A DNA stretch of 64,000 bases, from contig CAAGIS010000165.1 in NCBI GenBank assembly GCA_900769985.1, positions 1-64,000 of the forward strand. The letters run 5' to 3'. Position 1 is the first letter of the stretch, and every line of letters starts with the position of its first letter. Below, piece after piece: positions 7,443-16,673 of this stretch. The stretch is from Spirochaetia bacterium. Lineage in GTDB: Bacteria > Spirochaetota > Spirochaetia > Treponematales > Treponemataceae. The notes below the pieces were generated by a model that worked only from the letters and a program-made list of their open reading frames with translations, was not told where the DNA came from and did no database searches. Position numbers and translations under genes: made by a program.

Positions 7443-8258
7443 TTACCGGCATAAAATCTTCATTATTACAAGAGTTCCTTCAATCGTAATTTTTTCACCT
7501 GGTTTTACAGCAATCAAATCTTCTTTTGCAAGTTCAAATTTCTGACTGTCAGAATTTTTTACAGTTCCGCTTCCATCAAGAACAAAAATAAGCTGCCAGT
7601 CTTTTGCAAGAGCACTTTTTGCAGGAACTAGAAAACTGTAGCCGCCTTTTACAGAAATTTTTTCAAGTGAAAAATATTCACATTCAAAACTCTCAGTAAA
7701 CTGAGAAACAGGCAAAAGTTTGTCTTCTTTTATTACTTCAAGCCCTTTTTCAATGTGAACTTCACGCGGACGTCCCCAGTCATACAAACGATAAGTCAAA
7801 TCGCACGACTGCTGTACTTCAAGCAAACGAAGACCGCCACCGATTGCATGAACTGTTCCTGCAGGAATAAAAACAAAATCACCCTTTTTTACAGAAACTG
7901 TATTTAAATAATTTTCAAGAGTATTGTTTTTTATTGCAAGAGCAAGTTCTTCTTTTGAAAATCTTTGATTTGTCTGTTTTAACCCGAAAACAAGTTTTGC
8001 ATCAGGGGCTGCATCTAGAACATACCAGCATTCTGTTTTTCCTCTGTTTTCTTCTCCTTCAAGACGGACTGCATCATTGTCATCAGGGTGAACCTGTACT
8101 GACAGAGATTCATTTGCCTGAATGACTTTTACAAGCAAAGGAAAGTCCTTGCCGCATTCTTTTACGAATTGTTCATGAGACAAATTAGGGTGAACTGATG
8201 CAATCCAGTTTTCATAACCCCATACTTTTTCTGATTTTATCGGATTGAGTTTTAACAT
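7443..8258 (-). CDS. manA: Mannose-6-phosphate isomerase, class I short form
   Basis: A cupin-fold zinc enzyme of 271 residues that interconverts mannose 6-phosphate and fructose 6-phosphate. The metal ligands appear in order: Gln and His in SVQVHPDD (near 95), Glu in RGKTECWYVLD, and His in FIPAGTVHAIGGG. It is shorter than the roughly 315-residue Bacillus type and much shorter than the E. coli enzyme, but keeps both cupin domains. It lies three bases after the nucleotidyltransferase gene, so the two are co-transcribed and may together feed mannose into a nucleotide sugar for surface glycans. Confidence 0.93.
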   Translation of the reverse strand: MLKLNPIKSEKVWGYENWIASVHPNLSHEQFVKECGKDFPLLVKVIQANESLSVQVHPDDNDAVRLEGEENRGKTECWYVLDAAPDAKLVFGLKQTNQRFSKEELALAIKNNTLENYLNTVSVKKGDFVFIPAGTVHAIGGGLRLLEVQQSCDLTYRLYDWGRPREVHIEKGLEVIKEDKLLPVSQFTESFECEYFSLEKISVKGGYSFLVPAKSALAKDWQLIFVLDGSGTVKNSDSQKFELAKEDLIAVKPGEKITIEGTLVIMKILCR

Positions 8259-8261
8259 CTT

Positions 8262-9170
8262 TTAGTTTTCCCAAAGTTTTTCAGGATAGTAACTTGATTT
8301 GATTTTGTCTGCGATTTCCTGTTTTACAAGTTCCCTGTCTTCAGGATAAGTCATTCCAAACCAGCTTTCAGAAGAAGTAAAGAATTTGATTTTTCCTTCG
8401 CCATTTTTTACGATATCACTTGCAGCAACAGGAAGCAGTGCCTCCTGTTTTTCCGTAAAAAGCCCTGTTTTTTTGAAATTATCCCAATATTCGTGAAAGC
8501 CTTCAAATGCCTTTGGAGAAAAACCAAAAAGATTCATGCTTACCCATTCGTTTCCGGTCATATTGATTTTTTTACCGTCAAGTTCACTGACAATGCCAGC
8601 CCCTTCGTAACTGATTTTTGTATTTTCAACAATTGAATCAAGATATCCGTCTTTTACAGTACAAACACCGCGCGAAACTGAACCGCTTTTGCTCATTGTC
8701 TTTCCTAGAACATAACCTACCATTGCATGCTCTGTCGAATCGTTTGAAATGCCTGACAGATATTTTCCGAGTGTTTCAAACGCTTCCCTTCCGTAATAGT
8801 CATCAGAGTTTATTACGGCAAAAGGTGCTTTTATTTTTTCTTCAGCACATAAAACGGCATGAATCGTTCCCCAAGGCTTTTTACGTTCCGAAGTTTTTGA
8901 AATTTCATCCTGCGTTAAAAGACTTTCCCTTGACTGAAAAACATAATCAGCATCAAAATTTGCTGCAATTCTATCAAACAGTTTTGCACGAAAATCTTTT
9001 TCAATATCTTTTCTGATTATAAAAACAACATTTCCAAATCCGCTTTTTTTAGCATCAAAATTTGCAAAATCAAGCAGACATTCACCGTTTTTTCCTACAG
9101 AATCTATCTGTTTTACACCGCCATAACGACTTCCCATTCCTGCAGCTAAAACTAAAAGTGTTGGTTTCAT
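8262..9170 (-). CDS. Sugar-phosphate nucleotidyltransferase
   Basis: A protein of 302 residues with a nucleotidyltransferase (GT-A like) fold. The N-terminal LLVLAAGMGSRYGGVKQ carries the G-x-G-x-R nucleotide-binding loop and the lysine, and AVINSDDYYGREAF holds the metal-binding aspartates. These enzymes couple a sugar 1-phosphate with an NTP to give a nucleotide sugar and pyrophosphate. The ATG at 9170 is preferred: GGGAGAATTTTA precedes it and the family motif follows within 3 residues, whereas a start at 9263 would add 31 unrelated residues. Pairing with manA suggests mannose 1-phosphate as a possible substrate, but glucose 1-phosphate enzymes look alike, so specificity is open. Confidence 0.85.
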   Translation of the reverse strand: MKPTLLVLAAGMGSRYGGVKQIDSVGKNGECLLDFANFDAKKSGFGNVVFIIRKDIEKDFRAKLFDRIAANFDADYVFQSRESLLTQDEISKTSERKKPWGTIHAVLCAEEKIKAPFAVINSDDYYGREAFETLGKYLSGISNDSTEHAMVGYVLGKTMSKSGSVSRGVCTVKDGYLDSIVENTKISYEGAGIVSELDGKKINMTGNEWVSMNLFGFSPKAFEGFHEYWDNFKKTGLFTEKQEALLPVAASDIVKNGEGKIKFFTSSESWFGMTYPEDRELVKQEIADKIKSSYYPEKLWEN

Positions 9171-9201
9171 TAAAATTCTCCCGTTTATGTATTTTGAAAA
9201 T

Positions 9202-9210
9202 ATTATACCA
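9202..9210 (-). promoter_or_regulatory. Extended -10 promoter of the nucleotidyltransferase-manA pair
   Basis: TGGTATAAT on the minus strand is an extended -10 (TGN plus a perfect TATAAT), 32 bases upstream of the ATG at 9170. The best -35-like hexamer (TTGTTT) is only 15 bases away, so the extended -10 is the main support. Confidence 0.5.
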
Positions 9211-9216
9211 TTTGCA

Positions 9217-9798
9217 CTATAAAAACAATATGCCAAAAACAGCTCCGGCAAAAATAAGTGCAATCGGACTGATTTTCGTCAAAAACAAAAGTGCAACACT
9301 GATTAAATAGAAAATGACCTGCTTCCATTTAAAGATTTCTGCAAAAGAAGGCAGTTGTGAAATTGAAGAAAAGTTTAAGTTTATGTTCAGCAAGGCAACT
9401 TCAAAAACCTGTAAGGCGGCAACTAAAATAAGGCCGCTTGTTGCAGGTCGCAGTGTCAAAAAAGCTGCCTTTACAAGCGGTTTTTCCTGGAACTTTGTAA
9501 ACAGTCTTGCAATAATCAGAATGCAGATTATGCTCGGTAGGATTTCGCCCAGAGTCGTAACACAGCCACCTAAAACACCGTAAAACTGATTTCCGATGTA
9601 GGTTGCCATATTTACACCTATAGGTCCCGGAGTACTTTCTGAAATTGCAATCATGTTGACAAATAACTCAGAAGAAATCAAACCCCTGTCGACAATCAAC
9701 TGTTTCATGAGCGTAATTGCAACAAGACCGCCGCCAATAGTAAAAAGTCCGATATAGAAAAAAATAAAAAACAATTCCAGAAGTGACGGTACATTCAT
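9217..9798 (-). CDS. Chromate transporter family protein, second half
   Basis: A membrane protein of 193 residues of the short-chain CHR family. Family motifs are FTIGGGLVAITLMKQLIVD near the N-terminus, ISESTPGPIGVNMATYIG, and several hydrophobic segments. Two short CHR proteins encoded together replace the single fused ChrA of other bacteria. It overlaps the other CHR gene by 4 bases. Although called chromate transporters, substrates of short-chain pairs in anaerobes are mostly unproven (sulfate and chromate are the precedents), so a general anion export role is the careful reading. Confidence 0.88.
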   Translation of the reverse strand: MNVPSLLELFFIFFYIGLFTIGGGLVAITLMKQLIVDRGLISSELFVNMIAISESTPGPIGVNMATYIGNQFYGVLGGCVTTLGEILPSIICILIIARLFTKFQEKPLVKAAFLTLRPATSGLILVAALQVFEVALLNINLNFSSISQLPSFAEIFKWKQVIFYLISVALLFLTKISPIALIFAGAVFGILFL

Positions 9799-10388
9799 TT
9801 TTTACCTCCGTTTTTTTTTGTTGCACATAATTCTGAACAATAAAAAATAATTATGCCCAGAAATGCGCTTGAAAAAATAACGATGAATGCAGGAACGTTA
9901 AAAAAGAAAACACATACAAACGAAGCAAGGAATAAAACAATGCCCATCACATTTTTTATTGTCTTTTTTACAAAATTGAAGCACGCATACGTCAGATTAG
10001 CTGCAACGGCAGCATTAATTCCAGTCAGTGCTTTTTTTATCCAGGAGTATTCGTTAATCGTATCAATAATCCGTGCTATAACAGAAATAATTATTACAGA
10101 CGGCATTACAATTCCTATTGTTGCAGTAACTCCGCCTGTAATACCAGAAAGCTTGTGCCCGCAGAAAGTTGCCACATTTACGGCAATTATTCCCGGAGTA
10201 GACTGTCCTATCGCAAAATAATCAATCAATTCGTCTGATTCAAGCCACTTTTTTTTTACGACAAGTTCGCGCTCAAGAATCGGAAGCATTGCAAGTCCGC
10301 CTCCAAAAGTAACTATTCCGATTTTAAAAAAAGTTACGAAAATATCTGCAAGTAATTTTAAATTTATTCTGTTCAATCTGTTTTTCAT
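9795..10388 (-). CDS. Chromate transporter family protein, first half
   Basis: This is a 197-residue membrane protein of the short-chain CHR family and the partner of the gene at 9217-9798. It shows VTFGGGLAMLPILERELV, DYFAIGQSTPGIIAVNVATF and GVTATIGIVMPS, the conserved first-half motifs. It follows the AraC-type regulator gene by 8 bases on the same strand, so regulator and transporter are likely on one mRNA. The two halves probably insert in opposite orientation to make an antiparallel pair, as in other split CHR proteins; that is inference from the family. Confidence 0.88.
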   Translation of the reverse strand: MKNRLNRINLKLLADIFVTFFKIGIVTFGGGLAMLPILERELVVKKKWLESDELIDYFAIGQSTPGIIAVNVATFCGHKLSGITGGVTATIGIVMPSVIIISVIARIIDTINEYSWIKKALTGINAAVAANLTYACFNFVKKTIKNVMGIVLFLASFVCVFFFNVPAFIVIFSSAFLGIIIFYCSELCATKKNGGKK

Positions 10389-10396
10389 AATTCCGG

Positions 10397-11332
10397 CTAT
10401 TTATTTTTTTCATAAGGTGAAGTCTGAAAATATTGTTCATGATTAAAAAACAAATCCTCGTCCTGATTATTTCTTATATCATAATTACGATATTTATGAG
10501 GCGTCATTCCTTTGTATTTTTTAAAAATCTTTATAAAATAACTGAAATCATTGAAGCCGCAGTTATATGCAATATTTATAAGAGAATCATCGCTGTTACG
10601 GAGCAGAGTGCACGATTGGTCAATCCTGTAAGCATTCAAATATTCAATCGGCGTTCTATGTGTCATCTCCCTAAAAACGCGGCAGAAATATTTAGGACTC
10701 ATTCCAGCTTTATCTGCCATATCATCAAGCGAGAGATCTTTATTGTAATTTTCTGAAATCAAATTTAAAACAGCTTTAAGCTGTTCCGTGCGTATTTTGT
10801 TTTTATCAAGGATTTTTTCATCTTCTGAATAAAGTTTTTCTTTTTTTACATACGCAAAAAAACACAAAAGCCGACCTACAGTAAAAAGTTCAAAGCCAGG
10901 TTGTTTATTTTTCATAAATTCAAAAATGCTGTCGACTTCTTTTTTTACAAATGAATCATTTATAGTAATTTTTTTGTTCAATATTACCCTGTGTTCTGCA
11001 ATATCGTTCAAGAAGGAATTGTGAAGAAAATTTTTCGTCCTGATGAGGTTAAAATCAAAAACAAGAGATTCGTATTTGCACGATTCAATTTTTTCGTCAT
11101 CCCCATGAAGAACTCCGTCCTGAATAATACAATATTCATCCTCATTCAAGACAGTTTTCTTACCGCCCCAGAATAAATTATAGCTTCCTTCTACAACATG
11201 AATAAACTCATAATCAAGATGCCAGTGAACAGGAAGATTATAAAGTGAAGAGGACGTATTGTTCCAATAATATTGAATAGGAAAAAACGCAGTTCCGCGC
11301 TGAACAACTTCTTTCTTTTTTGCATCAATCAT
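10397..11332 (-). CDS. AraC-family transcriptional regulator with cupin sensor domain
   Basis: This protein has 311 residues. The N-terminal half (about 1-150) resembles an AraC-type cupin, with HWHLDYEFIHVVEGSYNLFW and a histidine later in QDGVLHGDD. The C-terminal 100 residues carry two helix-turn-helix motifs: LDDMADKAGMSPKYFCRVFR and SLINIAYNCGFNDFSYFIKI, ending FKKYKGMTPHKYR. It heads the gene order regulator-CHR-CHR and diverges from a GH31 glucosidase gene 200 bases away, so either set could be its target; AraC members with this sensor usually act on sugar genes. Its ATG sits 6 bases after a perfect -10, so the mRNA may be leaderless. Confidence 0.92.
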   Translation of the reverse strand: MIDAKKKEVVQRGTAFFPIQYYWNNTSSSLYNLPVHWHLDYEFIHVVEGSYNLFWGGKKTVLNEDEYCIIQDGVLHGDDEKIESCKYESLVFDFNLIRTKNFLHNSFLNDIAEHRVILNKKITINDSFVKKEVDSIFEFMKNKQPGFELFTVGRLLCFFAYVKKEKLYSEDEKILDKNKIRTEQLKAVLNLISENYNKDLSLDDMADKAGMSPKYFCRVFREMTHRTPIEYLNAYRIDQSCTLLRNSDDSLINIAYNCGFNDFSYFIKIFKKYKGMTPHKYRNYDIRNNQDEDLFFNHEQYFQTSPYEKNK

Positions 11333-11338
11333 AAAAAT

Positions 11339-11367
11339 ATTATAAAATGGAATCGCCAGTTTTACAA
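11339..11367 (-). promoter_or_regulatory. Promoter of the AraC regulator, likely leaderless start
   Basis: -35 TTGTAA (11362-11367), 17-base spacer, perfect -10 TATAAT (11339-11344). Transcription would begin 6-7 bases downstream, at or next to the ATG at 11330-11332, and there is no Shine-Dalgarno sequence between. Confidence 0.7.
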
Positions 11368-11531
11368 GAGTTTTTTGTGAAAATAATTATATTTATTCCA
11401 ACAAAATAACAAGATTTGTTAAAAAACAGATACTATACTTTTATAAAACTGCTTGAAAAGGTCTTTCAGGCTTGCAAAACATATAAATAAAGCTGCGGCA
11501 TAATTTTTGACGGGCTTTATACGGAGTTTTT

Positions 11532-13583
11532 ATGATAACAAAATATACTTTTGGAAAACCGTTTGATGCAGAATCTGTCGTAATTGATGTACCAAAAACG
11601 ACAGGCAGCGTTCCATTTGGTACAATTTCTGCAGGAAAGGCTTTTAAATGGGAATATGATTTAAAACAAAATGACATTGTCTACGGTCTTGGTCAGACAA
11701 TGAAAGGAATAAATTTAAGGGGAAGCAGGTTTGTAAGCTGGTGTCTTGACCAGCCGAATCAGGAAGAAGATACAGAAAGCCTTTACGGAGCACATAATTT
11801 TATAATCGTCTTCGGCAAAGAGACTTTCGCCTTGTTTTTTGACTATCCGGGAGAAATGAAATTTGACATAGGATTTACTTTTAAGGACAAGCTTACTGTA
11901 ACGGCATCAAAAAAAAGCATGAATCTGTTTGTCATCACGCCTGAAAAGAAATCAGAAAGCCTTAAAAACCTGATTTATCAGCTTAGGGAGTTAACAGGAA
12001 AAAATTACATTCCGCCGGAGTGGGCATTCGGTTTTATGCAGAGCCGCTGGGGATATAAAACAAAAAAAGACATTGACGAAGTTATCCGCAAATACAGAGA
12101 AAACGGCATACCGCTTGACTCTGTCTGCCTTGACATCGATTATATGGACAATTACAAAGACTTTACAGTCGACGAAAAAAAGTTTCCTAAATTTGCAGAG
12201 TATACAAAAAAGCTTGCAGAAGATGGAATTAGGCTTGTTCCTATTATTGATGCAGGTGTAAAAAAAGAAGATGGCTATGAAATATACGACGAAGGAAAAA
12301 AATATTTCTGCACTGACAAAGACGGAAAGCCTTTTATTGCAGGAGTATGGCCCGGAGATGCCTGCTTCCCTGATTTTTTGAACGAAGAAGCACGAAAATT
12401 TTTCGGTTCAAAATACAAAAAACTGACTGATGCAGGAATCGACGGTTTCTGGAACGATATGAATGAGCCTGCAATGTTCTATTCAAAAACAAGCCTCGAA
12501 AAAGTTTTTACGGAACTTGAAAAATTCAAAGGAAAGCAGCTTGATGTAAAATCATTTTTTGAGTTTACGCCTCTTTCAACATATTCCTTTAACAGAAAAG
12601 ACGACACAGAACTTTTCTTTCACAAAGTTCCGGCAAAAACTGCAGGCGATTTTGCGGTAACAAAACCTGACAGCGATGGAAATGTTCTTGTTCAAAACAG
12701 AAGCGTGCACAATGTTTTCGGCTATAATATGACGCGCGCCGCACAGGAAAATTTCCGTTCAGAAAACCCCAAAAAACGCCGCCTGCTTTTTTCAAGAAGC
12801 TCTTTTATAGGTGCTCATCGTTACGGAGGAATATGGACAGGAGACAATCATTCTTACTGGTCAAATATCCTGTTAAGCCTTCACATGATGGCAAGCCTTA
12901 ACATGACAGGATTTTTATTTACAGGAAGCGACATCGGCGGATTTAATGCAGACGTAAGCCGGGACTTGCTTTTGCGTTGGACAGCCTTTGGAATTTTTAC
13001 GCCGCTTTTCAGAAATCACAGTGCAGACGGAACTCGCCGTCAGGAATATTACAATTTTGAAAACATCAGAGACTTCAAGAGCATGATTGATTTGCGTTAC
13101 GCACTTATTCCATACCTTTACAGCGAATTTATCAAGGCAAGCGTAAACAATGGAATGTATTTTAGACCGTTGTCGTTTGACTATCAGAATGACATTCGCG
13201 CCGTAAACACGGAAGACCAGATTATGCTTGGTGATGCACTGATGATTGCACCTGTCTATGTTCAGAATGCAGCAGGACGTCACGTTTACCTTCCTGAAGA
13301 CATGCTTATGGTCGAATGGAAGAATTCAAAAATTTCTTCTGAACAACTGCTTTCAAAAGGAGATCATTTTATAAACGTTCCGCTTGAATCTGTCATCTTC
13401 TTTATAAAAAAAGGAAAAATCGTTCCTCTGGCAAAGCCTGCCCTCAACACAAAAGAAATTAACACAAAAAAACTTACGCTTGCAGGAGATGCTCCAAAAG
13501 GAACTGTCTACGAACTTTACGAAGATGACGGCATTACGACAGACATTTCGCTTAAAAGTTCTATCAGAAAAATAGAAAAGTAA
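11532..13583 (+). CDS. Glycoside hydrolase family 31 alpha-glucosidase
   Basis: A protein of 683 residues with no signal peptide, so probably cytoplasmic. It has the GH31 N-terminal beta-sandwich (1-160), catalytic barrel (about 170-520) and C-terminal beta domains. The nucleophile aspartate is in DGFWNDMNEPAMF and the acid/base aspartate in GGIWTGDNHSYW; CLDIDYMDNYKDF is the subsite -1 region. The family cuts alpha-glucosidic bonds from the non-reducing end; some members prefer alpha-xylose or act as transferases. With malQ facing it across a shared terminator, use of maltodextrin or glycogen is likely. CGGAG lies 5 bases before the ATG. The divergent AraC gene may regulate it. Confidence 0.93.
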   Translation: MITKYTFGKPFDAESVVIDVPKTTGSVPFGTISAGKAFKWEYDLKQNDIVYGLGQTMKGINLRGSRFVSWCLDQPNQEEDTESLYGAHNFIIVFGKETFALFFDYPGEMKFDIGFTFKDKLTVTASKKSMNLFVITPEKKSESLKNLIYQLRELTGKNYIPPEWAFGFMQSRWGYKTKKDIDEVIRKYRENGIPLDSVCLDIDYMDNYKDFTVDEKKFPKFAEYTKKLAEDGIRLVPIIDAGVKKEDGYEIYDEGKKYFCTDKDGKPFIAGVWPGDACFPDFLNEEARKFFGSKYKKLTDAGIDGFWNDMNEPAMFYSKTSLEKVFTELEKFKGKQLDVKSFFEFTPLSTYSFNRKDDTELFFHKVPAKTAGDFAVTKPDSDGNVLVQNRSVHNVFGYNMTRAAQENFRSENPKKRRLLFSRSSFIGAHRYGGIWTGDNHSYWSNILLSLHMMASLNMTGFLFTGSDIGGFNADVSRDLLLRWTAFGIFTPLFRNHSADGTRRQEYYNFENIRDFKSMIDLRYALIPYLYSEFIKASVNNGMYFRPLSFDYQNDIRAVNTEDQIMLGDALMIAPVYVQNAAGRHVYLPEDMLMVEWKNSKISSEQLLSKGDHFINVPLESVIFFIKKGKIVPLAKPALNTKEINTKKLTLAGDAPKGTVYELYEDDGITTDISLKSSIRKIEK

Positions 13584-13602
13584 AAACACAGGAAACTGCA
13601 AG

Positions 13603-13655
13603 AAAAAGGCTGTCCTTTTAAGAAGCATTATAACTTCAAGGACAGCCGCTTTTTT
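13603..13655. terminator. Bidirectional terminator between the GH31 gene and malQ
   Basis: GGCTGTCCTT (13608-13617) pairs with AAGGACAGCC (13638-13647); an inner GAAG/CTTC stem closes the loop. It is flanked by an A-run on the left and a T-run on the right, so it can end both convergent genes. Confidence 0.9.
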
Positions 13656-13666
13656 ATTTAGTGATT

Positions 13667-15253
13667 TTACAGATTTCTTCCGTACAGTTCAGAAAGGAAT
13701 CTTAATTCTTCTGCTTTTTCGTCAGTCAAAAGCTCCGTATTAAAACGCCATTTCCAGTTTTTGCCGACTGTACTCGGTTCGTTCATACGGCCTTCGTTGC
13801 CGATTGCAAAAATGTCCTGCAACGGGAATACTGCCATACTGGCACTTGAAGCCATTGCAGACTTTATTAAAAGAGGACAAAGTTCTTTTTTATTGCTCAT
13901 TTCGCGGGCATCCTTTTCAGAAAACTTGCGTCCTGTCACATATTCCGCAACGATTTTTACTGCAGAATCAGGCGCTTTGTCAAGCCAACCCTGCATAGTA
14001 TCATTATCATGAGTTCCTGTATATACAACGCAATTCTGATTGTACATATGAGGAAGGAAAGCATTGACCATTCCTTCTTTTCCAGCCTCACCCGGATCAA
14101 AAGCAAACTGCAGGACTTTCATACCAGGAAAATTAAAATCATCACGTAATGCGCGAACGCCGTCAGTAATTACACCCAAATCCTCGGCAATCAGAGGAAG
14201 TTTTCCGAGCTGTCTGTTTATTGCGTTAAACAAATCATGTTTAGGTCCGTCAACCCATGCACCGTTTATTGCAGTGTCTTGACCAAACGGAATTGACCAA
14301 TATGCTTCAAAACCCCTGAAATGATCGATTCTGACATAATCAACAAGTTTAAGCATATGAGCAATACGCTTTACCCACCATGAATAATCAGTCTTTTTCA
14401 TCGCTTCCCAATCATAAAGAGGATTTCCCCAAAGCTGACCTGTTGCACTGAAATAATCAGGCGGAACACCTGCAACCTGTTTTGGGACACCATCTTTATC
14501 AAGCTGGAACAAAGACTGGTTTGCCCATACATCAGAAGAATCGGCAGCAACAAAAATAGGAATATCACCGATAATGGAAATTCCACGTTCATTTGCATAT
14601 TTTTTAAGAGAAGTCCACTGGTCAAAAAAGAAAAACTGAATTACTTTTATGACTTCGATTTCCTGCGTATGTTCAGCATTCCATTTTGAAACACTTGCAG
14701 GATTACATGAACTTAAATCTTTTGGCCAGTAATTGAACCAGACAGTTTTTATTCCTTCTAATTTTTCATCCTGTGCTTTTTTATCATAAAAAGACTTTAT
14801 GCTCATAAAATTTGCATAATTGTCAAGCCATGCAGAATTATCATTTTTAAAAGCTTCGTAAGCAACCCTGTCTTCTTTTGAACAGTTGTTTAAAAACCAT
14901 TTTGCACATTCATTTAAAACAGGAAGTTTCCACCATACGACACTTCCAAAATCAACAGGACCTTCATTTTTTATGTAATCAGCAGGTTCAATCAATTCCT
15001 TTGCTGCCCTGTTGCTTTTTACAAGAGAATCCAAATCTATCATTAAAGGATTTCCTGCAAAAGTACTGAACGAAGCATAAGGAGAATCTCCGTATCCTGT
15101 AGGACCAAGAGGAAGAATCTGCCATAAAGACTGATTTGCTTTTTTTAACCAATCAACGAACTTATAAGCCTTTTCGCCGATAGTTCCGATTCCAGGAGTT
15201 CCCGAAAAAGATGTCGGGTGCATTAAAATTCCACTAAAGCGATTTGTTTTCAT
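13667..15253 (-). CDS. malQ: 4-alpha-glucanotransferase (amylomaltase)
   Basis: A GH77 enzyme that moves maltosyl or longer segments between alpha-1,4-glucans, releasing glucose. The protein has 528 residues from the ATG at 15253; a TTG at 15274 is also possible but has less support. The start region RFSGILMHPTSFSGTPGIGT is typical. The nucleophile aspartate is in YVRIDHFRGFEAYW, the acid/base glutamate in LPLIAEDLGVIT, and the stabilising aspartate in YTGTHDNDTMQGW. It converges with the GH31 glucosidase gene, and the two together would process maltodextrins to glucose and longer glucans. Confidence 0.95.
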   Translation of the reverse strand: MKTNRFSGILMHPTSFSGTPGIGTIGEKAYKFVDWLKKANQSLWQILPLGPTGYGDSPYASFSTFAGNPLMIDLDSLVKSNRAAKELIEPADYIKNEGPVDFGSVVWWKLPVLNECAKWFLNNCSKEDRVAYEAFKNDNSAWLDNYANFMSIKSFYDKKAQDEKLEGIKTVWFNYWPKDLSSCNPASVSKWNAEHTQEIEVIKVIQFFFFDQWTSLKKYANERGISIIGDIPIFVAADSSDVWANQSLFQLDKDGVPKQVAGVPPDYFSATGQLWGNPLYDWEAMKKTDYSWWVKRIAHMLKLVDYVRIDHFRGFEAYWSIPFGQDTAINGAWVDGPKHDLFNAINRQLGKLPLIAEDLGVITDGVRALRDDFNFPGMKVLQFAFDPGEAGKEGMVNAFLPHMYNQNCVVYTGTHDNDTMQGWLDKAPDSAVKIVAEYVTGRKFSEKDAREMSNKKELCPLLIKSAMASSASMAVFPLQDIFAIGNEGRMNEPSTVGKNWKWRFNTELLTDEKAEELRFLSELYGRNL

Positions 15254-15363
15254 AATAAAATATTTTACCACCAAGATATAAAAATGTAAATATTTTCACA
15301 TATTTCAAAAGTAAAATAGTGAATTTTGGCAATTTTTGTAAGAAAATTATTATATTTTGAACT

Positions 15364-16596
15364 TCAGCTTACGAGATTCAAAAAAAGCGCATGCGCATCT
15401 ATTCCGTTGATGACAGAACCTTCCGGATAGATGGCAAGCGTATTTTCACGTCCACCTTCAAGATGGCGGGAAGTAATTCCGTGCTTAATTGAAACATCGG
15501 CTTCAAGCAGGGCCGATGCATGATCGCAGAGCCTTACGAGTTTTCCGTCAACAGGATTAAACTCATCTTTATTATAAGTTGAATTCAACTGGTCAAACGA
15601 AACGTGCGTAACTTTGCCATCAAGAATTATCCTGTTTTCAAATTCATCGCTCGTAAAATATTTCAATTCATCAACGTAAAAATCTTCCATGAGCGGCACA
15701 AGCTCTTTGCTGACGATTTCATCTTCGATATGCTTTACGATACTTGGAAGTTCGTCTGTCGCCTGCTTTACAGGACTTATGATATCGCGCGTTACAGCTT
15801 CCGGCAAATCGTGAAAAAGCGCACTAAAAAAATTATTGAAAATCCTCTTTTGAGAAAATTCTGTTTTTATTTCGCGGCTTAGCAGAAACTGCATAACTGC
15901 AACAAAATAACTATGTCCGAGAACACTTGTATTCGGGATTCTGGGAGTTTGATTCCACCGCCGCTGGAAACGAAGTTGCTCGATTTTTAAAAGGAACTCG
16001 TAAGGCCGCTGTTTTGTCATCAATAACTGTAATCCGCGCAAATCAAGAAATTTCTGTATATCGTGATTCAATTCCTGTTCGACTTTTGAAAGGCGCATAG
16101 TTTCGTTTACAGGTTTTATCATTTCAAGTTCACGGATAGTAGAGTACTTATGAGCCGCCTGATAAACATGAAAAGTAAGTTTATCATCTTCGGGAACAGC
16201 AATAGAACCTGCTTTCTGTCCTACGTAAATAGTAAACGCACTGAAAAGGCTGTCATCGTTTATCATATTTTTGTACTGGTTTAACACCCATTCATTCAGG
16301 CGCATATATTCAGACGGATATTCCTGCTTTATCAAAGCCTGTACAGTTGCCTTAATGTCGCACAAAGCAATTTTTTTAAGCAAATCAAAGAACGATGCGT
16401 TTATAATCCATGTCCAGTTAATTTTGTGTCCAGCATTTTCTTCAAACTTTCCGAGAATATATGCCAGAACCATTTTTTCTGCGGCTTTATCCATTTCGAT
16501 TAAATCAAAAGGACGGATTAAATCATTCCATCGTTCAATTGAAAAAGCCTCAAAAATTTTTAACACAAGTTTTTTATCAAGGATTGTATTGGTCAA
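15364..16596 (-). CDS. HD-domain hydrolase, YfbR-like
   Basis: A protein of about 410 residues. From about residue 225 it has an HD phosphohydrolase core: LGHSYFVAVMQF (first His), then ALFHDLPEAVTRDIISPVKQ (HD pair and a downstream Asp), matching the YfbR/HDDC2 type of nucleotidases. The first 220 residues are not familiar. I prefer the TTG at 16596 as start because AGGAG lies 6 bases upstream; the TTG at 16602 would be directly against the AGGAG. The role may be cleavage of a nucleoside monophosphate, but this is inferred only from the HD motif. It stands between malQ and an unknown gene with separate gaps. Confidence 0.75.
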   Translation of the reverse strand: MTNTILDKKLVLKIFEAFSIERWNDLIRPFDLIEMDKAAEKMVLAYILGKFEENAGHKINWTWIINASFFDLLKKIALCDIKATVQALIKQEYPSEYMRLNEWVLNQYKNMINDDSLFSAFTIYVGQKAGSIAVPEDDKLTFHVYQAAHKYSTIRELEMIKPVNETMRLSKVEQELNHDIQKFLDLRGLQLLMTKQRPYEFLLKIEQLRFQRRWNQTPRIPNTSVLGHSYFVAVMQFLLSREIKTEFSQKRIFNNFFSALFHDLPEAVTRDIISPVKQATDELPSIVKHIEDEIVSKELVPLMEDFYVDELKYFTSDEFENRIILDGKVTHVSFDQLNSTYNKDEFNPVDGKLVRLCDHASALLEADVSIKHGITSRHLEGGRENTLAIYPEGSVINGIDAHALFLNLVS

Positions 16597-16673
16597 AATC
16601 AACTCCTATTGTTAGGACATTTTTACCTGCAAGGCGTTTTTGCTTTACTGCTGAACAATTAAAAAACAGATTT

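Noticed and set aside
9171..9263. A 31-residue N-terminal extension of the nucleotidyltransferase
   Set aside because: The ATG at 9170 has a good ribosome site and begins directly at the LVLAAGMGSR motif; the extension overlaps the extended -10 promoter and the upstream gene.
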